Counted from the first letter of the stretch, positions 52,837 to 61,286 are shown. The stretch is 64,000 nucleotides of DNA from Scytonema millei VB511283 (GCF_000817735.3 NZ_JTJC03000011.1:31809-95808); one strand, 5' to 3'. Translations and numbers: made by a program. Notes: a model not told the origin generated them from the letters alone.

Positions 52837-53321
52837 CTATTGATAGCAATCTTCATCGCGATCGGTAGCGGGCAAGCTGCGATCTGCAAGTAGCTAGCGA
52901 TCGCCCGTAAGACTGGCTATTTTTCTGCTGTCCCTTGCCTCTCACCTCTTACCAAAAATGAACAACCAAGCGCCAGATTTAATCTAAAATTCATAAACAT
53001 AGTACATTAATCGCTGTTATTTAAAGAACTTGTAAACAATGTTCGTTCCTGCTCGAAATCGGGAACACTTATAGCGTATCTTAATGTATCTTGTTCTTAG
53101 TAGTGGTTTAACCTATAGTTCAAATTTATCTAAAAGAATAAAACTATGTCGCTAGACAGCTAGCAGAATAATTCTTCTAAACATGGCTAGTGATGTGAGG
53201 AACTGATTATGGGGTGTGTCTCTAACTAGATCGATCGAGAATTGCCGTCTCTGGAATTCGCCTGTAGGTTAATAGTTATAAGTTCTTGAGTATAAACTCG
53301 GAATTGGAGCGCAGCAGCAAC
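52837..53321. other. Intergenic region, no gene seen
   Basis: 485 bases, AT-rich from 52980 on, with a small GTTCC...GGGAAC hairpin near 53046-53067. No heptamer tracts and no convincing frame or RNA gene. Confidence 0.45.
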
Positions 53322-53585
53322 ATGACACCAATTCAAATAGCCGCGTTAGAGCAGTTTTTGGCTAACAATGGTTTTCTATATGACGATTATGATGAAGAAA
53401 CTGGTGCGGTTATCTATAGTGTCAGCAGAGGTGACTGGACGATGCAAATAGCTTATGGTGACGAATGTTACTACTGTTTGTATAACGATGTCACTGAGGA
53501 TGCTGATTGTGCAGAAATTACTCAGCTAGCGGAATTAATGGTGAAGTATGACAGGCTAGCCAAAACTCATTGGCACGCCGCTTAG
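53322..53585 (+). CDS. Small hypothetical protein
   Basis: 87 residues from ATG 53322 (a TTG at 53286 could extend it). The composition is acidic and Tyr-rich (GFLYDDYDEETGAVIYSVSR, GDECYYCLYNDVTEDADCAE), with three or four cysteines, and looks like a folded single-domain protein. No family recognised. It lies at the start of a stretch of small or broken genes (53.3-55.1 kb). Ribosome site weak (GGAG 13 bases upstream). Confidence 0.5.
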   Translation: MTPIQIAALEQFLANNGFLYDDYDEETGAVIYSVSRGDWTMQIAYGDECYYCLYNDVTEDADCAEITQLAELMVKYDRLAKTHWHAA

Positions 53586-53615
53586 GGCGTGAAATAGGCG
53601 CGTCGCCATAAATTA

Positions 53616-53774
53616 CTAGGTTTGACTGTCCTCAGAATATGTAGGTAGCTTGCGGATCATCTCCCGCAGCAAGTCAGTTTTTGTTCTTTGAGTTTGATGA
53701 CAATATGTTTCGAGCGCTTGCATTTCTAGCTCTGAAACTTTGAAGGTGATCCACTGCTTTGAATCCTTAGCCAC
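53616..53774 (-). CDS. Short ribbon-helix-helix-like protein
   Basis: A 52-codon frame on the minus strand starting GTG 53774, with GGAC just ahead. It begins VAKDSKQWITFKVSELEMQA, then ALETYCHQTQRTKTDLLREM, and ends YSEDSQT. The beta-strand followed by two helices, and the TKTDLLREMIRKL helix, resemble ribbon-helix-helix (CopG/MetJ-type) DNA-binding domains, often antitoxins or plasmid copy regulators. It is too short for most gene calls. No toxin partner is visible next to it. Pattern-based; moderate confidence. Confidence 0.5.
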   Translation of the reverse strand: MAKDSKQWITFKVSELEMQALETYCHQTQRTKTDLLREMIRKLPTYSEDSQT

Positions 53775-54047
53775 TTGTCCACAGTTGAAGTAACATTAAA
53801 ACCCACAACGAGCTTCTGTATAGACTAGCACGATATCCTGTGCGTTGAACAAATAGCGGTATCGCCAGGAACCCATTCTGTGCAGCGATTGTGAAAAACT
53901 AGATGGTAATTGGTGCTAGAGAAGGTATGGCTATTTAGTCTGACAATTTGAGATTGGTAATTCGATGGGCAATTGAGATTCCCTCAACAATCCAAAATCT
54001 AGCTTGGGTAGAGAACAATCTAGACAGACAAAAAAAACGCAGGCTGG

Positions 54048-54251
54048 ATGGAAAAAGCTCTAGCTTGGCTAGAGAAAGTAGGAAACAAACTACCCGATCC
54101 GCTGACGTTGTTCGTGCTATTTTCTCTGACAGTGATTATTAGCGCGATCGCATCTGCTTTGCAAGTTTCCGTCGTTCACCCAGGAACCAAGGAAGGAAAA
54201 GCTTTGATAACGATTAGAACTCGGTCTAAAGCTGTATGTAAATCTCTGTAG
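54048..54251 (+). pseudogene. abgT-like transporter remnant (N-terminal fragment)
   Basis: The first ~50 codons from ATG 54048 match the start of AbgT-family p-aminobenzoyl-glutamate transporters: LEKVGNKLPDPLTLFVLFSL, one membrane helix, then SVVHPGTKEG. AbgT is about 500 residues, but here the frame changes character after KALITI and stops at 54251. About 10% of the gene remains. Downstream sequence is a palindromic repeat and other non-coding bases. A truncated relic, likely left after deletion or recombination. Confidence 0.75.
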
Positions 54252-54307
54252 CTAGATAAATTAACTTGTGCAGCAGCGAACGAATAATAGAAATCTACGT
54301 AGAATGC

Positions 54308-54335
54308 GTTACGCAAGGCGCGTAACACACCCTAC
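54308..54335. repeat. Short inverted repeat
   Basis: TGCGTTACGC-AAG-GCGCGTAACACA, an imperfect hairpin of a type dispersed in cyanobacterial genomes. It lies just after the abgT remnant. Confidence 0.6.
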
Positions 54336-54494
54336 CCACACTGGGATTTTTTCAAGATCGAACCGGATTCCTATAGATAGATCGACTTGTACCTCAGCGA
54401 ACAAACAATAGTGCTAGGTTTATGGTTTACTATTTTTAGTAAAGAGTATTAACAAGTTGACCGTACAAAATCTGGTGAAGTCATGGAGTGCGCT

Positions 54495-54839
54495 ATGCCA
54501 GAAGATATAGGCTTAACAAAGATTAAAGCGATTGGAGAAGTCATTCAGAAAAATTTAGCGATCGTACAGCAAGTGTTGGGAATTGAGGAAATAAATGATA
54601 GTAATTTGAGTGAATTAGAAATTGAATCAGAAGTATTTGCGGAGGAAACTGTCAGTAACTTCCCCATTAGAAGACTAACGCCATCAGAACTGGCAGAAGA
54701 AAAAAGCTATATTTTAGCTATGAAAGAGGCAAATCGAGCTAGATTTTTGGAAAATCAAGCTATGTTTGCAGAAAGCGTGACCAAGTTCAATAACTCGAAA
54801 GATAGATTTGTTCAACGACAAAAAGTCAGACATCGGTAA
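54495..54839 (+). CDS. Hypothetical protein, helical
   Basis: About 114 residues from ATG 54495, selected because GGAG lies 8 bases upstream; ATG 54483 adds four. The sequence is helical and acidic in the first half (VIQKNLAIVQQVLGIEEI) and basic at the end (KDRFVQRQKVRHR). The stop codon lies inside a perfect 17-bp hairpin (54821-54858) that should terminate transcription, so the last five residues are encoded by terminator stem. No family recognised. Confidence 0.5.
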   Translation: MPEDIGLTKIKAIGEVIQKNLAIVQQVLGIEEINDSNLSELEIESEVFAEETVSNFPIRRLTPSELAEEKSYILAMKEANRARFLENQAMFAESVTKFNNSKDRFVQRQKVRHR

Positions 54840-54858
54840 AACCGATGTCTGACTTTTT
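54821..54858. terminator. Strong hairpin terminator overlapping two gene ends
   Basis: AAAAGTCAGACATCGGT pairs perfectly with ACCGATGTCTGACTTTT around a loop of AAA. A-run and T-run flanks make it effective in both directions. It contains the stop codon of the hypothetical gene and abuts the stop of the pdxJ remnant. Confidence 0.88.
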
Positions 54859-55073
54859 CAAATTTTTGATTCTGACAGTACTTTCAGATATTCTTTTACT
54901 GCTGTTGATAGTCCCATATCTAATGCATCTGCTATCAGAGCATGACCGATTGAGACTTCAAGTATGTTGGGAATTGAGCAGAATTTTGCCAAGTTTTGTA
55001 AATTTAAGTCGTGTCCGGCATTGACACCTAAACCGATCGCTTGAGCTTGTTTAGCGGCAGCAGCGTATTTATG
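54858..55073 (-). pseudogene. pdxJ: pdxJ remnant (C-terminal fragment)
   Basis: The frame from about 55070 to 54858 encodes [20 protein letters not shown], then [20 protein letters not shown] and a short end, the C-terminal quarter of pyridoxine 5'-phosphate synthase PdxJ (full length about 240 residues). Upstream, the sequence switches abruptly at 55074 to the dispersed repeat carrying CGTCTTTGCG (inverted here), and no PdxJ-like residues continue. It is therefore a 5'-truncated relic. A functional pdxJ presumably exists elsewhere. Confidence 0.85.
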
Positions 55074-55096
55074 TGTCACGCAAAGACGCAAAGACG
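55074..55096. repeat. Dispersed repeat, copy 2 (inverted), at the pdxJ breakpoint
   Basis: TGTCACGCAAAGACGCAAAG..., identical over about 23 bases to the complement of 36651-36673. It marks the exact point where pdxJ similarity ends. Confidence 0.85.
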
Positions 55097-55137
55097 TGAA
55101 GAAGAACACTAAGACAAGTAATTCTGCCGGAAATGTA

Positions 55138-55674
55138 TTATTTCAATCGCAACCAATAAAACATTGTATCGCCTGCCATTGTAGGGAAGGTTATAGGTAG
55201 GACATTTCTACTAATTGCGATGAAATCATTTTTCTCATAAAAGCGATGAGCGGCTCGAAAAACACCAACTGTTCCTAAATAGATGTCGCAAATATCTTTT
55301 GTTTGCGCCCAATTTAGCAGCGAGTTTAATAAAGTTTGACCTAATCCTATTTCCTTACCCCGATACTTAGAATCGACAAACATTTTTCTCAAGGCTAGCT
55401 GACTATTACCTATATCGATAGCGGCGATCGTACCGATAACTTTTTCTCGATCTAAGGCAATCCAAAAATTACCATTACCTTGTTGGTAATAACTTGGAAT
55501 GTCTAGTAAGTCGCGCTGGTCTTTGAGAGTAATTGGTAGACCGAACTCTTGTTGTTGAATGTTCAAGATGAGCTTGACAATTGCTGCTTGATACTGAGAC
55601 TGGTAGGTGACAATTTGAATCTTCTGAATATCTGATAATTCGCCTGAGAAATTAGGTGAAGTAGATTCTAACAT
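55138..55674 (-). CDS. GNAT family N-acetyltransferase
   Basis: A 178-residue acetyltransferase. The acetyl-CoA loop is [19 protein letters not shown] (about residues 105-123), preceded by [24 protein letters not shown] is the final family motif. The start ([20 protein letters not shown]) is a normal GNAT N-terminus. It starts 24 bases downstream of the MocR-type gene on the same strand, probably the same transcript, so the regulator may control it. Substrate unknown. Confidence 0.86.
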   Translation of the reverse strand: MLESTSPNFSGELSDIQKIQIVTYQSQYQAAIVKLILNIQQQEFGLPITLKDQRDLLDIPSYYQQGNGNFWIALDREKVIGTIAAIDIGNSQLALRKMFVDSKYRGKEIGLGQTLLNSLLNWAQTKDICDIYLGTVGVFRAAHRFYEKNDFIAISRNVLPITFPTMAGDTMFYWLRLK

Positions 55675-55698
55675 TGAGCTAATAATCTCATTTCAATG

Positions 55699-57180
55699 CT
55701 AAACGTAATTTTGCAAGATTTCTCCTAGAATGGCGATCCCTTGCTCGATTTGTTCTGGTAGAAGGGTAAAATTCAGCCGTAAAGCAGGATAGCTTTGCTG
55801 TCCGCCTGGGAAAAAAGGCGTTCCTTCAGCAACGAACACGCCTCTGGCTAACGCTTTTTGACAAATTTCTGCTAGCGGTAAATGGGCAGGCATTTGCACC
55901 CACAAAAAGGTTCCGCCTTTGGGGATCGTCCAATAAGTCGCAGGAGGATAGTGACGCTGCATGGCGTTTAGCATGGCGTTGCGACTTTGCAAATGGACGG
56001 CTTGTAAGTGTGCTAAATGGTGGCGATAATGTCCAGATGCTAAATACTCGCTAACAATAGCCTGTGAAACTGTAGATACGTGAATGTCGTAGTGCAATTT
56101 ACGCTCTACCAAAGGCTGATAATCTTCTCCAGTTACAACGAGATAACCGACCCGAATACCTGGCATGATAGTTTTAGAAAATGTGCCAGCATAGATGACG
56201 CGATCGGTTGTATCTAATGCTTTAATTGGCACTGGCACGGGTTCAAAATTCAGTCCTTCATAGGCATTATCTTCTAGTACGACACAATCATATTTTTCGG
56301 CTAATGCCAACAATTGACGGCGATGATCTAAGGAAGTGGTAAGACCTGTAGGGTTGTGTAATGTACTGACGGTAAATATTAGCTTGGGACGATAAGTGTA
56401 AAGATTTTTTTCCAACAACTCCAAATTTATGCCTTCAGGTGTCATGGGTATACCAATCACTCTTGCACCCATGTTGTACAGCAGGGATAGCATACCGTAC
56501 CAAGTTGGACTTTCGACCAACACCCAATCACCAGGTTTGACATAGTGATGTACGGCTAACAATATTCCTTGTTTGGAGCCGTTAGTAATGATTAAATTAT
56601 CTGCCGTGACATTTAAACCGTGCTGCTGTACCAATAGCCGCGCAATTTGTTGCCGCAGTACGAGCTGCCCTTGGGGTAAGTCGTAGTTAAATAAGCTACC
56701 CGATATTTGTTTCACGGCACGTCGAGCAACGCGCGGTAAATCGTCCAATCCAGAAGCTAAAGAAAAACCGCTACTGAGATCGATCGTCCCTGGTTGCTGA
56801 CGGGCTTGCACCGATTTCATGTAGAGATTGAAAGACGAACCGCCCTGAAATTCTTCAATCAGTGGTGGTAGGGGGGGTTGTTCTAAAACAATCGTGTCTT
56901 GGGGTGGCGCAAATTGGTGCTTCGACTCGGCACGATCGATTTTTGCCGGACAGACGAAGTACCCAGATCCTTGACGGGCTTCTACCAGTCCTTCTGCTGC
57001 TAAGACGTTGTAAGCTTCAATGACGGTAAGTTTATTCACCCGCGTACTAGCAGACAGGGTGCGAATGGAAGGAAGCTTATCTCCCGATCGCAATGCACCA
57101 GTTTCAATCAAATGACGGATGCGATCGCAGATCTGGAGATAAACAGCCGTAGATGAGTGTCTTTCTATAGGAATTCTCAC
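55699..57180 (-). CDS. MocR-type PLP-dependent regulator (GntR HTH + aminotransferase)
   Basis: A 493-residue protein. Residues ~10-75 are a GntR winged helix (LQICDRIRHLIETGALRSGD, then LPSIRTLSASTRVNKLTVIE). Residues ~125-490 are a class I aminotransferase-like domain with PLP-Lys336 in AGTFSKTIMPGIRVGY, preceded by VLEDNAYEGL and VSTLHNPTG. MocR proteins bind PLP or an amino-acid aldimine to control genes of vitamin B6, GABA or taurine use. The only genes downstream are the GNAT gene and the pdxJ remnant. If this is a PdxR-like regulator, its pathway target may be elsewhere. Confidence 0.9.
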   Translation of the reverse strand: MRIPIERHSSTAVYLQICDRIRHLIETGALRSGDKLPSIRTLSASTRVNKLTVIEAYNVLAAEGLVEARQGSGYFVCPAKIDRAESKHQFAPPQDTIVLEQPPLPPLIEEFQGGSSFNLYMKSVQARQQPGTIDLSSGFSLASGLDDLPRVARRAVKQISGSLFNYDLPQGQLVLRQQIARLLVQQHGLNVTADNLIITNGSKQGILLAVHHYVKPGDWVLVESPTWYGMLSLLYNMGARVIGIPMTPEGINLELLEKNLYTYRPKLIFTVSTLHNPTGLTTSLDHRRQLLALAEKYDCVVLEDNAYEGLNFEPVPVPIKALDTTDRVIYAGTFSKTIMPGIRVGYLVVTGEDYQPLVERKLHYDIHVSTVSQAIVSEYLASGHYRHHLAHLQAVHLQSRNAMLNAMQRHYPPATYWTIPKGGTFLWVQMPAHLPLAEICQKALARGVFVAEGTPFFPGGQQSYPALRLNFTLLPEQIEQGIAILGEILQNYV

Positions 57181-57361
57181 GATGCAATCCTTTTTAAAGA
57201 TGAGAATTCAGCCTGTTTGAATATGATAAATGATTCATCTGAATCTGTGATGGTACACTTTGACTTTATTTACCTAGAACAGTTTTAGATCGATTCAACT
57301 GTTCTATTAAAAATATCTGAATCCGTACCTTATCGAATTTATGAGCTGAGTATAAAACTAG

Positions 57362-57402
57362 ATATAAGCAAGTTAAAAGTTAAAAGGCAAAAGGCAAAAA
57401 CA
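57362..57402. repeat. STRR-like tract (AAAAGTT/AAAAGGC)n
   Basis: AAGTTAAAAGTTAAAAGGCAAAAGGC units in the 278-base divergent gap between the MocR gene and the next small gene. Confidence 0.7.
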
Positions 57403-57458
57403 TAGATTTCTGCCGATAATTCTTGCTGCAAGTAAATACTATTACAAAGATTTTAACA

Positions 57459-57710
57459 ATGAGAATCTCAACTTTGCCTGCACAGAAGATAAAAATATCT
57501 CAATCGCTTTCTGAAAAGCTACAAAAGATTTTTCAAGGTGTAATTTACGCTTTAACTCGCGGTCATGAATTGCAAGTTTGGCGCAAAAAAGACCGTAATG
57601 GTAACGCTTACTGGCAAGCATTCGATCCAAAAACCCGTAGATCTACTAGTCTCAGTTCCGAAGCAGAAATGCGAATTTGGATCGAGCAACGCTACTACAA
57701 CTCTGATTAA
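57459..57710 (+). CDS. Small conserved hypothetical protein
   Basis: 83 residues from ATG 57459 (a TTG at 57423 may extend it). The C-terminal half, LQVWRKKDRNGNAYWQAFDP then SSEAEMRIWIEQRYYNSD, reads like a conserved cyanobacterial domain with several Trp residues. The N-terminal half is helical. I do not recognise a function. It is divergent from the MocR gene. Its start shares bases with a 63-codon minus frame that I do not accept. Confidence 0.6.
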   Translation: MRISTLPAQKIKISQSLSEKLQKIFQGVIYALTRGHELQVWRKKDRNGNAYWQAFDPKTRRSTSLSSEAEMRIWIEQRYYNSD

Positions 57711-57783
57711 ATCACTGGAAGGTTTGGTTCGGCAATTGCTTTCTGATGGCATGAGAAATCGGGGAAAAATCGCTCGTATCGAA

Positions 57784-57848
57784 GTACCGACGGGTTTACC
57801 TAGATTATCTATTTGCCTACAGGTATTTCGGGTGAAACCCGCCCCTAC
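57784..57848. repeat. Hairpin element, copy 4
   Basis: GTACCGACGGGTTTACC ... GGGTGAAACCCGCCCCTAC, 65 bases, with the left arm diverged. Confidence 0.75.
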
Positions 57849-58078
57849 AGCCATAAATTTGGATAAACATGGAACTCCTCATTACTTACTCAATTGTCCA
57901 CGTTTGTTTGGTAGCTGTATCTTGGCTAACAACCCACGCAGAAAACCGTCCTATTTCCCCACCTACTCGCTACCTTGGGGGTAAAATTATTTCTGCTGAA
58001 ATTGCGATCGCACCACGAAAAAATAGATTTTGGTTTTAACAACCTTGCATCACAACCAAAATACCTTTTGCGCCCTTA

Positions 58079-58156
58079 CTTTGCGTCTTTGCGTCTAACG
58101 CTACGCTAACGGCTTCGCCTTCGCTATCGCTAACGCCTACGGCTGATGCGTGACAT
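58079..58156. repeat. Dispersed repeat, copy 3, interrupted
   Basis: CTTTGCGTCTTTGCGTC at 58079-58095 and GCGTGACAT at 58148-58156 are the two parts of the repeat seen whole at 36651. Between them is about 52 bases of GCTAACGC-type sequence. Confidence 0.75.
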
Positions 58157-58157
58157 T

Positions 58158-59819
58158 TCAACCAGAATCCACAACTGGCAACAACAACCTTGAAGCGCGA
58201 TCGCCACCACACTCAACTCTCAAAGTCACAACTTCAGCATCCATCAACCGCGTGCTACCCAAAGGCGAACCCGTACCAGGATTCATTGGATAAGCCGGAA
58301 AACAAGCCGCACTCAAACTCAACCGCAAAGCATTCCCCTTTCTAATACACACACACGTCGCTTGCAGAGACATTTTTAAAGGTCGATCTTGCCCTGACGC
58401 AACATGAATGTAACCCTGAGTCAGGTTATATACACTCCCATTCGGATGTACCTCAGAAACCACCGCACACAGATCGTGGCTGGGCGTATCCACACTGCAC
58501 CAAATCTCAGCCATCACCTCCCCCGCCAAATGCAAATCTGTAGTTAAGGGCGCAGTAGTATACGTCAAAACATCAGTCCGACAGTCAATTTGCGATCGCT
58601 CAAACGATCCTGCGGGTACGACTGCGTGACCCCCTAACGCTGGCACGGGTCGCCAAGGGTCGTGAACGAAAACATCTGAAGCATAGGATTCGGGACAAGA
58701 TTCGCTTAGCATTCCTGAGTCTTCTCGAATACTTGCCAATCCGGTGCTTGACAAAAAATACGATCTCTGGTTTGATTTACTTATCATGGGAAAAGCTTGC
58801 CACATATTAGCTCCCATCTCAAACCAACGAATCGGTAACTCTGCTTCTAAGCCCGTATCCAAACCCTTTAAAAACCGATCGAACCAACGGATTTGCATCT
58901 CATCTACAGGACTGACAGCTTCCAGTCCGTAATCAACTGCACCGACTTTGCGCGACCAAGGTAAATGCGCCCAAGGTCCCACGAGCAATTGCTGGCGATA
59001 TTGACTCCGTTCTGACATATCTTTGTACAAACGCAGCGTCCCGCGCAGGTATGTATCGAACCAGCCGCCGATATGAAACATCGGTAGATCGACATGTTGC
59101 AAATAGCGCTGAGGCGAAATTTCCTGCCAGTAGTCATCATCTTGGGAGTGTTCCAACCACTCATGATAGAAAGCATTAGGCGCGAATTTACGCAAGCACT
59201 CATTTAAACTGGGGACGCGATCGTAGACAGATATATCTTGAGCCGCAGCATAAAGAGTGTAGTGTGCCGCAACATCGCCCTGTATTCTGGCAGATTCGGC
59301 AGCGAGTTGAATTGCCCAGCCCAAATTCGTTTGCAAGCAAAACGCCCCACCCTCGTATACCCAGTCGCTGTAAAGGTTATAGGCAACCATCGCAGGACAA
59401 ATTGTTTTTAAAGCAGGAGGCTTGGCAGCAGCAGCATACAACTGCGTCATTCCCTGATAGGAAAAGCCATACATCCCAACTTTGCCATTACTACCAGGTA
59501 AATTCGCCGCCCAATTTACCGTATCTTCGCCATCTTCAATTTCATGGACGAATAACTTAAATTCTCCCTCTGATGTGCCTCGCCCTCGCACGTCTTGAAT
59601 GACGACAATATATCCACGGGCAGCATACCAAGTTGGATGGGCGTAGACTACAGTAGAAGCGATCGCCCTACCATAGGGTTGACGCATTAATAATACAGGA
59701 AATTCACCTTCAGCATCAGGATAATAGACATCTGCATCCAACCGCACGCGAGAACTTCGTTTAGCTTCGCTAACGCGCGTCAGCATAGAAACAGTTTTTT
59801 TCGGGCGCACTGCTAACAT
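58158..59819 (-). CDS. CocE/NonD-family hydrolase (X-Pro dipeptidyl-peptidase S15 fold)
   Basis: A 553-residue serine hydrolase of the cocaine esterase/X-prolyl peptidase family. The nucleophile motif is MYGFSYQGMTQ (Ser about residue 120), the oxyanion region VLLMRQPYGR, and the C-terminal jelly-roll domain begins near FVHDPWRPVPALGG. Acyl or peptide bonds are cleaved; the natural substrate is unknown. Its start overlaps the end of the upstream cupin gene by 7 bases, so the two are translationally coupled. It is the last gene of a cupin/RutB-like cluster, which suggests it acts on an amide or ester of the same pathway. Confidence 0.86.
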   Translation of the reverse strand: MLAVRPKKTVSMLTRVSEAKRSSRVRLDADVYYPDAEGEFPVLLMRQPYGRAIASTVVYAHPTWYAARGYIVVIQDVRGRGTSEGEFKLFVHEIEDGEDTVNWAANLPGSNGKVGMYGFSYQGMTQLYAAAAKPPALKTICPAMVAYNLYSDWVYEGGAFCLQTNLGWAIQLAAESARIQGDVAAHYTLYAAAQDISVYDRVPSLNECLRKFAPNAFYHEWLEHSQDDDYWQEISPQRYLQHVDLPMFHIGGWFDTYLRGTLRLYKDMSERSQYRQQLLVGPWAHLPWSRKVGAVDYGLEAVSPVDEMQIRWFDRFLKGLDTGLEAELPIRWFEMGANMWQAFPMISKSNQRSYFLSSTGLASIREDSGMLSESCPESYASDVFVHDPWRPVPALGGHAVVPAGSFERSQIDCRTDVLTYTTAPLTTDLHLAGEVMAEIWCSVDTPSHDLCAVVSEVHPNGSVYNLTQGYIHVASGQDRPLKMSLQATCVCIRKGNALRLSLSAACFPAYPMNPGTGSPLGSTRLMDAEVVTLRVECGGDRASRLLLPVVDSG

Positions 59820-60268
59820 AAAACTGGTGCAGGTAAGCGACGCAACACGGAAATATCCTCCTCATCCAGTTCTACAGGCGTACCGCTGCGGATAAGTTCG
59901 GCAAAGTCTTCGTTTGGAACCATGATACACAGGGCATACAACCGAGTCGAACCAGTATTTTCTATGATGTGAGTTCCGGTAGCAGGGACTAAAATGCTAT
60001 CTCCGGCTTGGATAGAAACCGTTTTCCCATCACACATTGCTCGTCCTTCGCCTTTGAGGATAAAAAACATTTCTACTGCCCGTCGGTGTCGATTGGGAGG
60101 AGTCTTGCCATCCACATCAAAAATTTCTACACACATCGTCAGTGACTTGTTAGCAGTTGCCGTGTCAAAGACAAGCGCCAATCTGTTGGTATCTTGAGGG
60201 CTAATCCGAAAGGCTTGGTAATCTTGGGGAGACTTAACAACGGGAATTACACAACGATTTGTATTCAT
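59813..60268 (-). CDS. Cupin-domain protein
   Basis: 151 residues from ATG 60268 (MNTNRCVIPV); the frame continues upstream only through repeat sequence. A single cupin with HRRAVEMFFILKGEGRAMCD (His and Glu metal ligands) and DSILVPATGTHIIENTGS as the second motif, so a metal site is plausible. It overlaps the CocE-like gene by 7 bases and lies 55 bases downstream of the RutB-like hydrolase, on the same strand. It could be a small-molecule isomerase, dioxygenase or binding protein of the same pathway. Confidence 0.82.
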   Translation of the reverse strand: MNTNRCVIPVVKSPQDYQAFRISPQDTNRLALVFDTATANKSLTMCVEIFDVDGKTPPNRHRRAVEMFFILKGEGRAMCDGKTVSIQAGDSILVPATGTHIIENTGSTRLYALCIMVPNEDFAELIRSGTPVELDEEDISVLRRLPAPVLC

Positions 60269-60274
60269 ACGTGG

Positions 60275-60345
60275 TAATTGGTAGTTGGTAATAGGCAAGA
60301 GGCGAGAGGTAACCGATAACTGGTCACTGGTCACTGGTCACTGTA
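60275..60345. repeat. STRR tracts between cupin and RutB-like genes
   Basis: GGTAATTGGTAGTTGG units and (CTGGTCA)x3 fill the gap and reach into the 3' end of the RutB-like gene. Confidence 0.8.
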
Positions 60346-61109
60346 TCTTTAATTGCTTCCACGATAGCTTGAGAATCGCTGACAAAACCGAAGCATTGCT
60401 TAACGTTGTATAAAGTTGCTAGCCAGCAATACTCTGGAGATGTGGTAGCGGTACAGTCTTCAACTAACACGCAGTCGTAGCCTAAAAAATTAGCATCTTG
60501 TAATGTTGCCATGACGCATTGATCGACATTTACGCCTGCAAAGAATAGTGTCGTTCTGCCTAAGTTACGCAAAATACTATCTAAGGGAGTGTCCCAAAAA
60601 CCACTCATGCGGTACTTATCGACGCGGATGTCTTGGGGACGTGGTTCTAACTCATCTACCACCGCCGCCGCCCAACTTCCAGCCATTAGTACCTTAGCAC
60701 CATTAGTAGGAAGAGGATCGCCCAACCCGACTCCCGTACCTGTGGGGTTGTAAACGTGGCGCGAACCAGCGCTAATATTAGCTAAATCGGGACGATTCCC
60801 CCAGTTAATCCAGAGGACGGGGACATTAAATTGCCGCAAAACGGGTAGTAAAGATTTTAGCGGTGAAATCGGGCTGCGGGCGGGAGTAACATCCACGCCA
60901 ATATGCGCCAGCCAGCCATCGGGATGACAAAAATCATTTTGCATATCTATGACTAGGATGGCAGACTTTGCTAAGTCGAGGCGTAAAGTTTTGGTTTGAG
61001 TTGGTAGGGTAATAATTTTTGATTCCAAAGGCGGGCGAGTGATATCTGCGATCGCTTCATTGACTGCCCAAGCGTTGGGTGGTATTCCTAGAGTTGTTAG
61101 TTGGTTCAT
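60324..61109 (-). CDS. RutB-like isochorismatase-family cysteine hydrolase
   Basis: 261 residues from ATG 61109 (MNQLTTLG); the frame is open further only through the hairpin elements. The catalytic triad of the cysteine hydrolase family is Asp in LVIDMQNDF, Lys in VDKYRMSGFWDTPLDS and Cys in AGVNVDQCVMATLQD. The block VDELEPRPQDI and the end CFGFVSDSQAIVEAI resemble RutB (ureidoacrylate amidohydrolase) and biuret hydrolases, so hydrolysis of a ureide or biuret-type amide is likely (inference). It is divergent from a TrzA/AtzA-type amidohydrolase gene. Confidence 0.82.
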   Translation of the reverse strand: MNQLTTLGIPPNAWAVNEAIADITRPPLESKIITLPTQTKTLRLDLAKSAILVIDMQNDFCHPDGWLAHIGVDVTPARSPISPLKSLLPVLRQFNVPVLWINWGNRPDLANISAGSRHVYNPTGTGVGLGDPLPTNGAKVLMAGSWAAAVVDELEPRPQDIRVDKYRMSGFWDTPLDSILRNLGRTTLFFAGVNVDQCVMATLQDANFLGYDCVLVEDCTATTSPEYCWLATLYNVKQCFGFVSDSQAIVEAIKDTVTSDQ

Positions 61110-61134
61110 AGAATTCGAGAGTGGTAAGTTGGTT

Positions 61135-61200
61135 GTAGGGGCGGGTTTTCTACATAATCTCTGTATGAAAAGCTCATCATCTCGGTAAACCCGCCCGTAC
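61135..61200. repeat. Hairpin element, copy 5
   Basis: GTAGGGGCGGGTTTTCTACA ... GGTAAACCCGCCCGTAC; nearly identical in outline to the next copy. Confidence 0.9.
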
Positions 61201-61211
61201 TGGAGGAAATT

Positions 61212-61275
61212 GTACGGGCGGGTTTTCTGCATAATCCTTGTAGTTGGCACATCATCCCGGTAAACCCGCCCGTAC
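61212..61275. repeat. Hairpin element, copy 6
   Basis: GTACGGGCGGGTTTTCTGCA ... GGTAAACCCGCCCGTAC, 11 bases after copy 5 and sharing interior sequence (CATAATC, CATCATC). Confidence 0.9.
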
Positions 61276-61286
61276 CGGGGGAAATT

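Larger units (their letters stand above)
57711..58157. other. Intergenic region with repeat elements
   Basis: 447 bases. A hairpin element lies at 57784-57848, with a decayed left arm. A copy of the CGTCTTTGCG repeat lies at 58079-58156, interrupted by a TAACGCTACGCTAACGG-type insert. No gene seen; a 140-codon plus frame through here is a by-product of the repeats. Confidence 0.5.

Noticed and set aside
57565..57984. 139-codon plus frame
   Set aside because: Shares bases with a better small gene and then runs through a hairpin element.
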